Origin: Rhabdothermincola sp037478855
GTDB lineage: Bacteria > Actinomycetota > Acidimicrobiia > Acidimicrobiales > Acidimicrobilacustridaceae
Assembly (NCBI GenBank): GCA_037478855.1
Contig: JBBFLY010000001.1
Location: forward strand, 47,904 to 111,903
Length of the DNA stretch: 64,000 nucleotides
Reading direction: 5' to 3'
The notes under the pieces were generated by a model. The model was not told the origin of the DNA. It saw nothing but the letters and a program-made list of their open reading frames with translations, and did not search any database. The stretch's first letter is position 1. Every line of letters begins with the position of its first letter. Position numbers and translations under genes: made by a program. Shown here in pieces: positions 42,195 to 50,945 of this stretch.

Positions 42195-43229
42195 ATGCGA
42201 GTAGGCATGCTGACCGGTGGTGGCGACTGCCCCGGCCTGAACGCGGTGATGAGGGCCGTCGTCCGCAAGGCGGAGCGTCACTACGGCGACCAGGTCGTCG
42301 GCTTCCTCGATGGCTGGCGGGGGGTGCTGGAGGGCAACACCGTCGACGCCACGGTCGAGCGCTTCCGGGGCTCGCTGCCCCGAGGTGGGACCCTGCTCGG
42401 CACCTCCCGCACCAACCCGCTCAAGGTGGATGGCGGGGTGGATCGGTGCCTGGCCACGCTCCGCGAGCTGGGCATCGACGCGCTCATCGCCATCGGCGGT
42501 GAGGACACGCTCGGCGTCGCGGCGAAGCTCGCCGAACACGGTGTGGGAGTCGTCGGCGTGCCCAAGACGATCGACAACGACCTCTCCGGCACGGAGCTCA
42601 CCTTTGGGTTCGACACCGCGGTCAGCATCGCGACCGAGGCGATCGACCGTCTGCACACCACGGCGGAGTCCCACAACCGGGTGATGGTGGTCGAGGTGAT
42701 GGGCCGTCACGCTGGGCACATCGCCACCTGGGCGGGCATCGCCGGTGGCGCCACGATGATCCTCATTCCCGAGGAGCCCTTCGACATCGAGCAGGTCTGC
42801 GAGGCGCTCGAGCGCCGGCACGCGCAGGGGCGGTACGCGTCGATCGTGGTGGTGGCCGAAGGTGCCGTCCCGAAGGAGGGCACGATGCAGATCGTGTCGG
42901 GGGAGCGCGACGAGTTCGGTCACGTCCGCCTCGGTGGCATCGGAAACACCCTGGCCAAAGAGATCGAGGCCCGCACCGGCTTTGAGACCCGGGTGACCAT
43001 CCTCGGCCACGTCCAGCGCGGGGGGACCCCGACGGCGTTCGACCGCGTGCTCGCGACCCGCTTCGGCATCGCGGCGATCGACGCGGTGCACGAGGGCGCG
43101 TTCGGGCAGATGATGGCGTTGCGCTGCGGTGAGATCGTCACCGTGCCGCTCTCGGAGGCGGTACGCGAGCTCAAGCTGGTGGACCCGAAGCTGTACCACG
43201 GCGTGGCCGAGGTCTTCTTCGCAGGCTGA
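42195..43229 (+). CDS. 6-phosphofructokinase, probably pyrophosphate-dependent
   Basis: A 344-residue PFK phosphorylating fructose-6-phosphate. Motifs: GGGDCPGLNAVMRAVV, GTSRTNPL, IGGEDTLGVAAKL, VVGVPKTIDNDLSGTEL, FGFDTAVSIATEAIDRLH and VMGRHAGHIATWAG. Family structure work links the residue at E. coli position 104 to the phosphoryl donor: Gly for ATP, Asp for PPi, usually with Lys at 124. Here the first is Asp (GGEDT) and the second is Lys (PKTIDND), as in actinomycete PPi-PFK. ATG 42195 has AAGGAGG six bases upstream. It is three bases from the acyl-CoA synthetase gene. Confidence 0.9.
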   Translation: MRVGMLTGGGDCPGLNAVMRAVVRKAERHYGDQVVGFLDGWRGVLEGNTVDATVERFRGSLPRGGTLLGTSRTNPLKVDGGVDRCLATLRELGIDALIAIGGEDTLGVAAKLAEHGVGVVGVPKTIDNDLSGTELTFGFDTAVSIATEAIDRLHTTAESHNRVMVVEVMGRHAGHIATWAGIAGGATMILIPEEPFDIEQVCEALERRHAQGRYASIVVVAEGAVPKEGTMQIVSGERDEFGHVRLGGIGNTLAKEIEARTGFETRVTILGHVQRGGTPTAFDRVLATRFGIAAIDAVHEGAFGQMMALRCGEIVTVPLSEAVRELKLVDPKLYHGVAEVFFAG

Positions 43230-43232
43230 CAG

Positions 43233-44651
43233 GTGGAGCTCCTCACCGCAGCCGAGTCGGAGCGCCAACAGCGACGGGTCGCAGGTTCGCTGCTGGCCCG
43301 GGGGCTGCGTCCCGGTGACCGGGTCGCGGTCTGCACCTCGTCGAGCGCGGCGATGCTGTCGGCCATCCTCGGTGCGTTGCGGGTGGGCATCGTCCCCGTG
43401 GTGCTCAACTCGTCGCTCCTGCCGCACGAGCGTGCCGCGCTGATCGAGGACGCCGATCCCCAGCTGATCGTCGACGACCGCGTGCTCACCTCGTTGCTTG
43501 ACGGTCCCGAGGCGGAGCTCGCCCCGTACCCGCTGGCTCGTCCGATGCACTACACCTCGGGCACCACCGGACGTCCCAAGGGGGTGTGGTCCGGAGTGCT
43601 CACCGAGGAGCAGGCGCAGCAGCTCTTCGAGGAGGAGCGCGAGCTGTGGCAGTTCGACCGGTCCGATCGTCACCTGGTGTGCTCCCCGTTTCATCACTCG
43701 GTGGCGATCCGCTTCGGCAGTGGCACCCTGCTCAGCGGCGGCGAGCTCATCGTGCTGGGCCGCTTCGACGCGCTGGCGGCCGCTCGGGCCATCGACCGGT
43801 ACCGCCCGACGACCACGTTCATGGTCCCGGCGCACCTCCAGCGGCTCTTCGCCTCGGAGGCGTCACCCGATCTGTCGTGCTTCCGTCTGCTGGCCCACGC
43901 GGGTGCGCCCTGCCCCGAGTCGCTCAAGCTGGCGGCGATCGAAGCGTTCGGCGTCGACACGGTCTGGGAGTTCTACGGGTCGACAGAGGGGCAGTTCACC
44001 GCGTGCCCGTCGAGCGAGTGGCTCGAGCGTCGGGGCACCGTCGGGCGGGCCCGACCGGGCCGGCGGCTCACCGTCGACGCCGACGGCCTCATCTGGTGCG
44101 AGGTGCCCCCCTACGCCCGCTGGGAGTACTGGCGCGACCCCGCCCGCACCGCGCAGGCTTGGAGGGACCGTGCGTTCACCGTCGGCGACCTCGGGCGGCT
44201 CGACGCTGACGGCTACCTGTATCTCGACGGCAGGCGTGACGATCTGATCATCACCGGTGGGGTGAACGTCTATCCCGCCGAGGTCGAGCAGGTGTTGGCG
44301 CGAGCACCGGGCGTCGATCAGATCGCGGTGTTCGGCGTCACCGACGAGCGGTGGGGTCAGCGGGTCTGCGCGGCGGTGGTCGGCGACGTCGACCCGGCGG
44401 AGCTGGCGCGCGTCGCCCGGATCGAGCTGGCGCCCTACAAGCGTCCCAAGGACATCTTCGTCGTGGAGGAGATTCCCCACACCTCAACCGGGAAGGTCCA
44501 GCGATCGAGGCTCGGTGCCGTGCTCGGCCTTGAACCGGACACCTCCGCGGATCGTGACCGCTCGGTGAGCCGCGTCGTCGAGGAGGAAGCGTGGTCCGGG
44601 TCGCTCGGCGAACCATCGCCGCGCAGCGATCGTGGTTCGGGGCCGAGCTGA
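43233..44651 (+). CDS. AMP-binding acyl-CoA synthetase-like enzyme
   Basis: A 472-residue member of the ANL adenylating family, which activates a carboxylate as acyl-AMP and then makes a thioester. Visible motifs are the P-loop HYTSGTTGRPKGVWSG, FYGSTEGQFT, VGDLGRLDADGYLYLDGR, DDLIITGGVNVYPAEVE and the C-terminal lysine in HTSTGKVQRSR. It is about 50 residues shorter at the N-terminus than typical members. The last 35 residues are a disordered tail. Substrate unknown. It starts at GTG 43233, three bases after pfk, so the two genes are probably co-transcribed although the link is not obvious. Confidence 0.85.
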   Translation: MELLTAAESERQQRRVAGSLLARGLRPGDRVAVCTSSSAAMLSAILGALRVGIVPVVLNSSLLPHERAALIEDADPQLIVDDRVLTSLLDGPEAELAPYPLARPMHYTSGTTGRPKGVWSGVLTEEQAQQLFEEERELWQFDRSDRHLVCSPFHHSVAIRFGSGTLLSGGELIVLGRFDALAAARAIDRYRPTTTFMVPAHLQRLFASEASPDLSCFRLLAHAGAPCPESLKLAAIEAFGVDTVWEFYGSTEGQFTACPSSEWLERRGTVGRARPGRRLTVDADGLIWCEVPPYARWEYWRDPARTAQAWRDRAFTVGDLGRLDADGYLYLDGRRDDLIITGGVNVYPAEVEQVLARAPGVDQIAVFGVTDERWGQRVCAAVVGDVDPAELARVARIELAPYKRPKDIFVVEEIPHTSTGKVQRSRLGAVLGLEPDTSADRDRSVSRVVEEEAWSGSLGEPSPRSDRGSGPS

Positions 44652-44683
44652 GCCCGAGCGGGGGTCAGCGTCAGCGGTTCAGG

Positions 44684-45364
44684 TCAGCGGGACGCTTCCT
44701 GAAGCGAGTCGATCTGCGCCTTGAGCCGGGGGTAGTCGTTTCGGGAGACGGGCTGGCCCGCTGGCACCGTGCCGACCTCGACGGGCACCGCCACCGGCTG
44801 GCCGTCGATGCGGAAGCGGACGCTCGAGATCGACAGGGAGGTGATGTCGGTGGCCGTGAAGACGATCTGGGCGAGCGCCAGGCGCTGCAGTGCGCTCTCG
44901 ATGTTGGCCAGGCTCGAACTGAGGTCGAGATCGAGCACCCCGGCCTCCACCTTCGCGTCGAGCACCCTGGTGTCGGTGGGGACCGGGTTGGTGAGACCGG
45001 GCCTGCCGACCTCTTCGGGCTTGGTGGCGATCAACCGCTCGATCACCAGCCGTGGGAGCTGCTCAGGTTCGGGGTTTCGCAGCGAGACGGCGACCGGCTC
45101 GAGGCTCTCAGCGGTGCCGTCGGAGGCGCTGCCGGTGCGCACCAGGAAGATTGTCTCCTGTTGGGCGCTGGCGCCGTCCAGGGTTGTGGTCGTGGTCGGC
45201 TGCCGCCCCGAGAGGTTCGAGGGCAGCGCCTCGACCGGGATGGCCCGCGGCTCGTCGTCGGAGGGGATCCCGCAGGTCGTGGCCCCGGCGAGCACGGCGA
45301 CGGCCAGGGCGACGGCTCTGCGCACCGGCACCCGTTCGGCTCTGGTCAGACCAGGGGCGCTCAC
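44684..45364 (-). CDS. GerMN-domain lipoprotein (short LpqB-like)
   Basis: A 226-residue exported protein. It has an RRAVALAVAVLAGATTCG-type signal with a lipobox-like ending, a Thr-rich linker, and one GerMN domain (ETIFLVRTG, RLVIERLIATKPEE, VLDLDLSSSLANIESALQRL and the FTATDITSL region). In mycobacteria LpqB follows mtrB and has GerMN plus a beta-propeller. The propeller is absent here. It overlaps the kinase gene by four bases, so it is part of the mtrAB-type operon and probably tunes the sensor from the cell surface. Confidence 0.83.
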   Translation of the reverse strand: MSAPGLTRAERVPVRRAVALAVAVLAGATTCGIPSDDEPRAIPVEALPSNLSGRQPTTTTTLDGASAQQETIFLVRTGSASDGTAESLEPVAVSLRNPEPEQLPRLVIERLIATKPEEVGRPGLTNPVPTDTRVLDAKVEAGVLDLDLSSSLANIESALQRLALAQIVFTATDITSLSISSVRFRIDGQPVAVPVEVGTVPAGQPVSRNDYPRLKAQIDSLQEASR

Positions 45365-46854
45365 CGCGAAACCTCGAGGTCCTCGCTGCCCTCCGACTCA
45401 CCCAGGTCCGTCTCGGTCTGCGGGGCGAGGTCGACGATCGGCAGCTCCACGATGAAGCGGGCACCGGGTCGACCGTCGGCTCGATCTTCCACCCAGACCC
45501 GGCCTCCGTGGAGGCGGACGTGCTCGTCGACCAAGGCGAGGCCCAGTCCGACCCCGCTGTCGAGCGAGCGGTTTCCGCTCTCGCTGCCGCGTGAGAAGCG
45601 ATCGAAGATGATCTCCCGCTCCTCCTCGGGTACGCCGCTGCCTTCGTCCTCGACACCGATGCGGACCACCGAGCCGACACGGTCGATGGTGACGGCGGTC
45701 GCGCCCCCGGCGTACTTCTCCGCGTTGTCGAGCAGGTTGGCGAGCACCCGACCGAAGCGGCGCTTGTCGACCCGCACCACGACATCGCTGACGTCGTCGT
45801 CGTAGCGGACCGGTACACCCCCGTTGCCCAGCACGCTGACCGCCTGGATCACCAGCTCCGCGACCAGCACGTCCTCCAGGTGCAGCTTGATGGCACCCAC
45901 GTCGAACCGGCTGATCTCCAACAGGTCCTCGACGAGCTGCTGGAAGCGGTCGACATCGGCCGACAGCAGGTCGAGCGCGGTGCGTGCCCGCTCAGGCAGC
46001 TCCTCGCGGGTGTTCTCGAGCACCTCGATGGTGGCGGCCAGCGTCATCAGCGGTGACCGCAGCTCATGGCTCACCTCGGAGGCGAAGCGGGCGTCGCGCT
46101 CGATCCGATCCTGGAGCGCCTGCGCCATCTCGTTGAACGGCTTCGCGAGACGGTCGAGGTCGGGGTCGCTGCCTGTGGGGAGACGGGTGTCCAGACGGCC
46201 ACCGGCGATGGCGTCCGCGGCGCGGCCGACGTCGAGCAGGGGACGGAACACCCGTCGTGCGGCCCAGAAGCCGACCAGCCCCCCGGCGATCGTCGTCAGG
46301 ATCGATGCGCCGAGCAGGCTGATGGCCAGACCCTCGAGCGTGCGCTGCATCTCACGCAGGGGCACCGCTTCGTAGTACTGCGCTCCGCGGGGTTGGATGG
46401 GCACCCCGACGACCAGGAAGGGGTCGCCTCCGACGCGAGTGCGCATGCGGGCGGGCTGTCCAGCGTCGACGCGCTCGATGAGCGCCGCCGGGATCGAGGC
46501 GTCGGAGAACTTGAGCGCGTTGCCCGGGTACCACTGTCCTTCGTAGCGAAGCACCGGCAGCCCACCCTCGGGGTTCGGGAGCGACGCGAGGATCGTCTTC
46601 TCGATCGTGGTGGTGTCGGCCACGCCCGGGTCGAGGCCATCGGAGACGGTGCTGGCGTTCTGCAACGCCTGCGTCATCGCTGACTGCTCGCGCTGGGTGA
46701 GCATGTTCTCCCGGGTGAGACCGAAGGTGATCACCGACAGCACCGCGGAGAGCAGCGCCGCGCCCAGCGCGTAGGTGAGCGTGAGGCGGGCGCGCAGCCC
46801 CAGCCTCGCTCGCTTGGTGAGGGTTCGGGGGGTTCGGGAACGGGCGAGCCGCAC
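45361..46854 (-). CDS. mtrB: MtrB-like sensor histidine kinase
   Basis: A 497-residue membrane kinase. Two membrane helices (about 25-45 and 190-215) flank an extracytoplasmic sensor region of about 145 residues. HAMP (AARRVFRPLLDVGRAADAIA) and the dimerisation domain follow, with the phospho-acceptor His in FASEVSHELRSPLMTLA. The ATPase boxes are complete: VLANLLDNAEKYAG (N), VEDEGSGVPEEERE (G1), DRFSRG (F) and GVGLGLALVDEHV (G2). It starts at GTG 46854. The mtrA-mtrB-lipoprotein order matches the actinobacterial MtrAB system, which controls cell wall and osmotic responses. Confidence 0.87.
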   Translation of the reverse strand: MRLARSRTPRTLTKRARLGLRARLTLTYALGAALLSAVLSVITFGLTRENMLTQREQSAMTQALQNASTVSDGLDPGVADTTTIEKTILASLPNPEGGLPVLRYEGQWYPGNALKFSDASIPAALIERVDAGQPARMRTRVGGDPFLVVGVPIQPRGAQYYEAVPLREMQRTLEGLAISLLGASILTTIAGGLVGFWAARRVFRPLLDVGRAADAIAGGRLDTRLPTGSDPDLDRLAKPFNEMAQALQDRIERDARFASEVSHELRSPLMTLAATIEVLENTREELPERARTALDLLSADVDRFQQLVEDLLEISRFDVGAIKLHLEDVLVAELVIQAVSVLGNGGVPVRYDDDVSDVVVRVDKRRFGRVLANLLDNAEKYAGGATAVTIDRVGSVVRIGVEDEGSGVPEEEREIIFDRFSRGSESGNRSLDSGVGLGLALVDEHVRLHGGRVWVEDRADGRPGARFIVELPIVDLAPQTETDLGESEGSEDLEVSR

Positions 46855-46902
46855 GATTCGTGTCTTCGGGTCGCAGCCCAGGCGGTGGCCGGCGGACCCG
46901 GC

Positions 46903-47583
46903 TCAGGTCTGGAGCTTGTAGCCGAGGCCCCGGACCGTCACCACGTGACGTGGGTTGGCAGGGTCAGCCTCGATCTTGGTGCGCAACCGGCGGATGTGGA
47001 CGTCGACCAACCGGCCGTCGCCGAAGTACCCGTAGCCCCAGACCCGCTCGAGCAGGACCTCGCGGCTGAACACCCGACCGGGGCTCGACGCGAGCTCGAC
47101 GAGGAGACGGAACTCGGTCTTGGTGAGATGGACCTCCTTGCCGTCGCGGAGGACGACCCCCTCCTCGGGGATGATCTCGAGATCGCCGAACTTGAGGTGG
47201 GCGACCGAGGGGTCGGCGGTACGGACCCGTCGGAGCAGTGCCCGGATACGTGCGGACAGCTCCTTGGGGGCGAACGGCTTGGTCAGGTAGTCGTCAGCGC
47301 CGGCTTCGAGCCCGGCCACCACGTCGTGGGTGTCGGCTCGAGCGGTGACCATCACGATCGGCACGTCGCTGGTGCGTCGGATGGATCGACAGACCTCGAA
47401 CCCGTCGACACCGGGGAGCATGATGTCGATCAGCACCACGTCGGAGGGGTTGCGGGCGAAGGCTTGCAGGGCTTCCTCGCCGCTCTCGGCCTCCTCGACG
47501 ACCCAGCCCTCGTCCTCGAGGGCCATCTTGACCGCGGTGCGGATCCGCTCGTCGTCTTCGACTGCCAGGATGCGCGTGCCCAC
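46903..47583 (-). CDS. mtrA: MtrA-like response regulator (OmpR family)
   Basis: A 226-residue regulator with receiver motifs AVEDDERIRTAV, VLIDIMLPGVDGFEV (phospho-Asp), MVTARA and LTKPFAPKEL. The C-terminal winged helix has LTKTEFRLLVELASSPGRVF and VDVHIRRLRTKIE. Length and motifs fit MtrA. The GTG at 47583 lies seven bases after a minus-strand CACAAT, which would make a leaderless start. It is 48 bases from the kinase gene, so it heads the operon. Confidence 0.9.
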   Translation of the reverse strand: MGTRILAVEDDERIRTAVKMALEDEGWVVEEAESGEEALQAFARNPSDVVLIDIMLPGVDGFEVCRSIRRTSDVPIVMVTARADTHDVVAGLEAGADDYLTKPFAPKELSARIRALLRRVRTADPSVAHLKFGDLEIIPEEGVVLRDGKEVHLTKTEFRLLVELASSPGRVFSREVLLERVWGYGYFGDGRLVDVHIRRLRTKIEADPANPRHVVTVRGLGYKLQT

Positions 47584-47590
47584 GTCTCAC

Positions 47591-47596
47591 ATTGTG
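47591..47596 (-). promoter_or_regulatory. -10-like CACAAT before mtrA
   Basis: Seven bases before GTG 47583 on the minus strand. The first base departs from TANNNT, but the same hexamer and spacing occur at 53872. Confidence 0.4.
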
Positions 47597-47691
47597 CGCC
47601 ATCCGCGGCCGAATCGCGCAGATACCCGCGCGATCGATGTGCTGGAAGGCGGATCTGCCGGATCGCCGTGCGTCCGCCGTCGGATCGGGCC

Positions 47692-48513
47692 TCAGACATC
47701 GGCGGCCCGGGCCCGGGCCAGCAGCTCCCGGAGGGGGCCGTACAGCGCCGGTGGGGCGGCGAGGATGAACGTGCTCGAGGGGGGACCACCGTCGAGGCCG
47801 CCGACGACCGCGCCGGCTTCGCGCGCGATCAGGGCACCGGCGGCGTAGTCCCACGGCTGCAGGCCCGCCTCCCAGTAGCCGTCGACCCGGCCGCAGGCCA
47901 CGGAGCAGAGGTCGACCGACGCAGCGCCCATGCGCCGGATGTCGCGCACCAGTCCGAGGACCTCGACCAGCACCTCCGCCTGCCTGACCCGCCGCCGGGG
48001 GTCGTAGCCGAACCCGGTCGCGAGCAGCGCCCTGCGAGGGTCGGTCTCGGTGGAGGCCGCGATGGGGAGGCCGTTCCGGCGGGCGCCCCCGCCACGCACG
48101 GCGGTGAACACCTCGCCGTGCAGGGGGTCGCTCACCACACCGGCGACGATCTCCCCGTCGAGCTCCGCGGCGATCGAGACGGCGAAGCCGGGGTGCCCGT
48201 AGAGGTAGTTCGTCGTGCCGTCGAGCGGGTCGATGATCCAGCGCACACCGGAGGTGCCGTCGCGTCGCGCACCCTCCTCGCCGAGCACGGCATCGTCGGG
48301 TCGCTCGCCGAGGATGCCCTCGACGATCTGGCGCTCCGCCGCCTGATCCATCTCGGTGACCATGTCGGTGAGCGACGACTTGCTCCTCACCATCGTCCGC
48401 CTGCGGGAGAGACCCTCGACGAGCAGGTCTGCCGCCCGCTGCGCGTGTCGCACCGCCACGTCGAGCAGGTCACCCGGCGTGTCTGGTGTGGTGGCGCTCG
48501 TCATGGCGGTCAT
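47692..48513 (-). CDS. Inositol monophosphatase family protein
   Basis: A 273-residue Mg-dependent phosphatase of the IMPase/FBPase superfamily. Metal sites: LGEEGARR, WIIDPLDGTTNYLYGHPGF and YWEAGLQPWDYAAGALIARE. It may hydrolyse inositol phosphate for phosphatidylinositol synthesis, which fits the PimB'-like gene in the window, but histidinol-phosphate or other substrates are possible. Start uncertain: ATG 48504, 48513 and 48516 are all close together. It is divergent from threonine aldolase. Confidence 0.85.
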   Translation of the reverse strand: MTAMTSATTPDTPGDLLDVAVRHAQRAADLLVEGLSRRRTMVRSKSSLTDMVTEMDQAAERQIVEGILGERPDDAVLGEEGARRDGTSGVRWIIDPLDGTTNYLYGHPGFAVSIAAELDGEIVAGVVSDPLHGEVFTAVRGGGARRNGLPIAASTETDPRRALLATGFGYDPRRRVRQAEVLVEVLGLVRDIRRMGAASVDLCSVACGRVDGYWEAGLQPWDYAAGALIAREAGAVVGGLDGGPPSSTFILAAPPALYGPLRELLARARAADV

Positions 48514-48528
48514 CATGCCGCCCGCCGG

Positions 48529-48534
48529 TAGTCT
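48529..48534 (+). promoter_or_regulatory. -10-like TAGTCT before threonine aldolase
   Basis: Ends seven bases before GTG 48542 and fixes that start. Confidence 0.5.
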
Positions 48535-48541
48535 CCGGCGC

Positions 48542-49555
48542 GTGCCCCGGTCCCTGGTCGATCTGCGCTCGGACACGGTCACCCGGCCGACGGAGGAGAT
48601 GCGACGGGTGATGGCCGCCGCTGAGGTGGGTGACGACGGCTACGGGGAGGACCCGACGGTTCGGACCCTCGAAGAGCGGTTCGCGGCGCGGGTGGGCAAG
48701 CCTGCGGCGCTGTTCGTGCCGTCGGGCACCATGGCGAACCAGATCGCGCTTCGGCTGCTCGGCCGGCCGGGGACACGGGTGCTCGTCGGGCGGCGACAGC
48801 ACCTCGTGGCCTACGAGCAAGGTGCGGCGGGAGTGAACAGCCCGGCACAGCTCGAGCTGGTCGACGACGACGGTGGTGAGCTCCCGGTGCAGGTCTTGCG
48901 GGAGCGTGTCGAGGACGGCGCGCTGGTCGGTCTGCCCGTGAGCGCGATCTTCATCGAGAACACCCACATGCCCTCGGGTGGTCGCCCCTGGCGCATCGAG
49001 ACGGCGCGGGCGGTGGCGGCGCTCGGCGTGCCCGTCCACCTCGACGGCGCCCGGCTGTTCAACGCCGAGGTGGCGACCGGTGTCGACGCGGCGACGTTCG
49101 CGTCGTGCGCGACGACGGTCATGTGCTGCCTGTCGAAGGGGCTCGGCGCGCCGGTCGGATCACTGCTCGCCGGAGAGGAAGACCTGATCCGCGCGGCCCG
49201 AGCCGAGCGGAAGCGGCTCGGTGGTGCCATGCGACAGGCGGGGATCCTCGCCGCCGCCGGCCTCGTCGGCCTCGAACGGCACGTCGAGCGGCTGGCTGAC
49301 GACCACCGTCGGGCCCGGCGGTTGGCCGACGCGGTGGCGCAGCGCTGGCCCGACGCCGGACTCGACCCGGAGGAGGTGCGGACCAACGTGGTGGTCTTTC
49401 GCCATGACGACCCGCCTGCGCTGCTCGCGCATCTCCGGACCGCTGGGGTGCTGGCCGGTGTGCTCGCGCCCGGTGTCGTGCGGCTCATGACTCATCTCGA
49501 TGTTGACGACGCCGCCATCGAGCGTGCCTCGCAGGCGATCGCCACCAGCCCTTGA
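48542..49555 (+). CDS. Low-specificity threonine aldolase (beta-eliminating lyase family)
   Basis: A 337-residue PLP enzyme that cleaves threonine to glycine and acetaldehyde. Motifs: VDLRSDTVTRPTEEMRRVM, VGDDGYGEDPTV, FVPSGTMANQIAL, VHLDGARLFN and the PLP lysine in CCLSKGLGAPVGSLLAG. Length and motifs match LtaE-type enzymes. The L-allo versus L-threonine preference is not readable. GTG 48542 is preferred by the promoter hexamer; longer frames run antisense to the neighbouring phosphatase. Confidence 0.92.
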   Translation: MPRSLVDLRSDTVTRPTEEMRRVMAAAEVGDDGYGEDPTVRTLEERFAARVGKPAALFVPSGTMANQIALRLLGRPGTRVLVGRRQHLVAYEQGAAGVNSPAQLELVDDDGGELPVQVLRERVEDGALVGLPVSAIFIENTHMPSGGRPWRIETARAVAALGVPVHLDGARLFNAEVATGVDAATFASCATTVMCCLSKGLGAPVGSLLAGEEDLIRAARAERKRLGGAMRQAGILAAAGLVGLERHVERLADDHRRARRLADAVAQRWPDAGLDPEEVRTNVVVFRHDDPPALLAHLRTAGVLAGVLAPGVVRLMTHLDVDDAAIERASQAIATSP

Positions 49556-49640
49556 GAGCGGGTCGCGCCCCGGGGTCTGGGGCATCGGTGTGGGTGGTGG
49601 TGTGCTCGCCAGCGTGCCCTGCGCACCCGGGGCAGGCTGA

Positions 49641-49979
49641 TCAGCACACCCGAGGTGGTCTCGACGGCGGCTGACCGGGACGGGTCGCCTGCCGCTCCTG
49701 GATCGTCTTCCACTCGCCCATGGCTCGCAGCGTGAGCACAGACACCACCGCAGTGCCGCCGGCGGCGATGGCCGCACCGGCCAGCGCGCCGAGACCGGTC
49801 TGGACGGTGCAGTCGCCCCGGCACTGCAGGTCGGTGAACGCGTACCCGATGAAGCCTCCTGCGGCGCCCGCGAGGAGGATGACCACGAAGGCCAGCACCC
49901 GGGCACCGACGGAGGGCAGGGCGCTCGGAGGTGGCGAAGCGGCTGGTCGGACGTCGCGATCGCCGGGGTTCACCTCCAC
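49641..49979 (-). CDS. Two-helix membrane protein of unknown function
   Basis: A 112-residue protein with two membrane segments (about residues 22-46 and 60-82), a short loop with two Cys (LQCRGDCTV) and a basic Pro-rich tail. GTG 49979 is chosen over TTG 50009 because TAGCAT ends seven bases before it. No family recognised. It is divergent from the GT2 gene. Confidence 0.62.
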   Translation of the reverse strand: MEVNPGDRDVRPAASPPPSALPSVGARVLAFVVILLAGAAGGFIGYAFTDLQCRGDCTVQTGLGALAGAAIAAGGTAVVSVLTLRAMGEWKTIQERQATRPGQPPSRPPRVC

Positions 49980-49986
49980 GCCCTCG

Positions 49987-49992
49987 ATGCTA
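49987..49992 (-). promoter_or_regulatory. -10-like TAGCAT before the two-helix membrane protein
   Basis: Minus-strand hexamer ending seven bases before GTG 49979. Confidence 0.5.
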
Positions 49993-50055
49993 GGGGCGGG
50001 TGCGTTCAAGGTGGCAATCGCCAGGTGGTGATCCGACAGCGAACACGGCGAGCCG

Positions 50056-50061
50056 TAAGGT
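50056..50061 (+). promoter_or_regulatory. -10-like TAAGGT before the GT2 gene
   Basis: Ends seven bases before ATG 50069. A CCGACA sequence 17 bases upstream could serve as a -35 box. Confidence 0.5.
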
Positions 50062-50068
50062 TGAACGG

Positions 50069-50812
50069 ATGAAGTCGCTTGTCGTTCTGCCCACCTACAA
50101 CGAGGCCGACAACATCCTCGAGGTGCTCGAGCTGGTGCGATCGGCCACCCCGGACTCCGACGTCCTCGTGGTCGACGACGGCAGTCCTGACGGCACCGCG
50201 GATCTGGCCGAGTCGTGGGGTGCGGAGAACGGTGGGGTGACGGTGATGCGCCGGGCAGGCAAGCAGGGGCTGGGCTCCGCGTACCGGGCCGGGTTCCGCT
50301 ACGGCTTGGAGCACGGCTACGGCGTGCTGATCGAGATGGACTCCGACCTGCAGCACGACCCCGCCATGCTGCCGGCGCTGATCCACGCGGTGCACGACGG
50401 GGCCGATCTCGCCATCGGCTCCCGGTACGTCCCCGGTGGTGCGGTGCCGGGCTGGAAGTGGTCTCGGCGATTCATCTCACAGGGCGGGAACCGCTACGCG
50501 TCGATCGTGCTCGGGATGCCGGTCCGCGACTCCACCGCAGGGTTCCGTGCCTATGCGGCGGATGCCCTCGCCCGGATCGATCTGGACTCGATCAAGGCGG
50601 ACGGCTATGGCTTCCAGATCGAGATGGCCTACCACGTCATGCGCAACGGGGGCCGGATCGTGGAGGTGCCCATCACCTTCGGTGACCGTCAGCGTGGTGC
50701 CTCGAAGATGTCCTCACGGATCGTGTTCGAGGCGCTGGTTCTCGTCACCTGGTGGGGCTTGCGTGACCGGGTGCTGCTCCCGGTGACGAGGCTGTTCCGA
50801 CGCGGACACTGA
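50069..50812 (+). CDS. GT2 polyprenol-phosphate mannose (DPM1-like) synthase
   Basis: A 247-residue GT-A glycosyltransferase. Motifs: VVLPTYNEADNILEVLEL, VLVVDDGSPDGTADLAE, GLGSAYRAGFRYGLE, IEMDSDLQHDP (metal-binding DxD) and DSTAGFRAYAADAL, with a Q-R/K-containing FGDRQRGASKM. It matches Dpm1/Ppm1-type enzymes that make polyprenyl-phosphate mannose, used by later mannosyltransferases. No C-terminal membrane domain is fused. It fits a mannolipid pathway along with the PimB'-like gene. Confidence 0.9.
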   Translation: MKSLVVLPTYNEADNILEVLELVRSATPDSDVLVVDDGSPDGTADLAESWGAENGGVTVMRRAGKQGLGSAYRAGFRYGLEHGYGVLIEMDSDLQHDPAMLPALIHAVHDGADLAIGSRYVPGGAVPGWKWSRRFISQGGNRYASIVLGMPVRDSTAGFRAYAADALARIDLDSIKADGYGFQIEMAYHVMRNGGRIVEVPITFGDRQRGASKMSSRIVFEALVLVTWWGLRDRVLLPVTRLFRRGH

Positions 50813-50844
50813 CGAGCGGACACGGACGAGCGGACAGGGACGAG
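50811..50844. repeat. 14-bp tandem repeat after the GT2 stop
   Basis: About 2.4 copies of GACGAGCGGACACG, the second with one change; it overlaps the stop codon of the GT2 gene. Confidence 0.75.
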
Positions 50845-50933
50845 AAGTGGCCGAATCGGCACTCGGAGGCCTGTCCACCTAGGGCAAATGACCCGTTCGG
50901 GTCCAGGGGCTTCCGCGATGGCGGGTCAGCCCG

Positions 50934-50939
50934 CATACT
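50934..50939 (+). promoter_or_regulatory. -10-like CATACT before the RodZ-like gene
   Basis: Ends six bases before GTG 50946. Confidence 0.4.
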
Positions 50940-50945
50940 GGGCTG

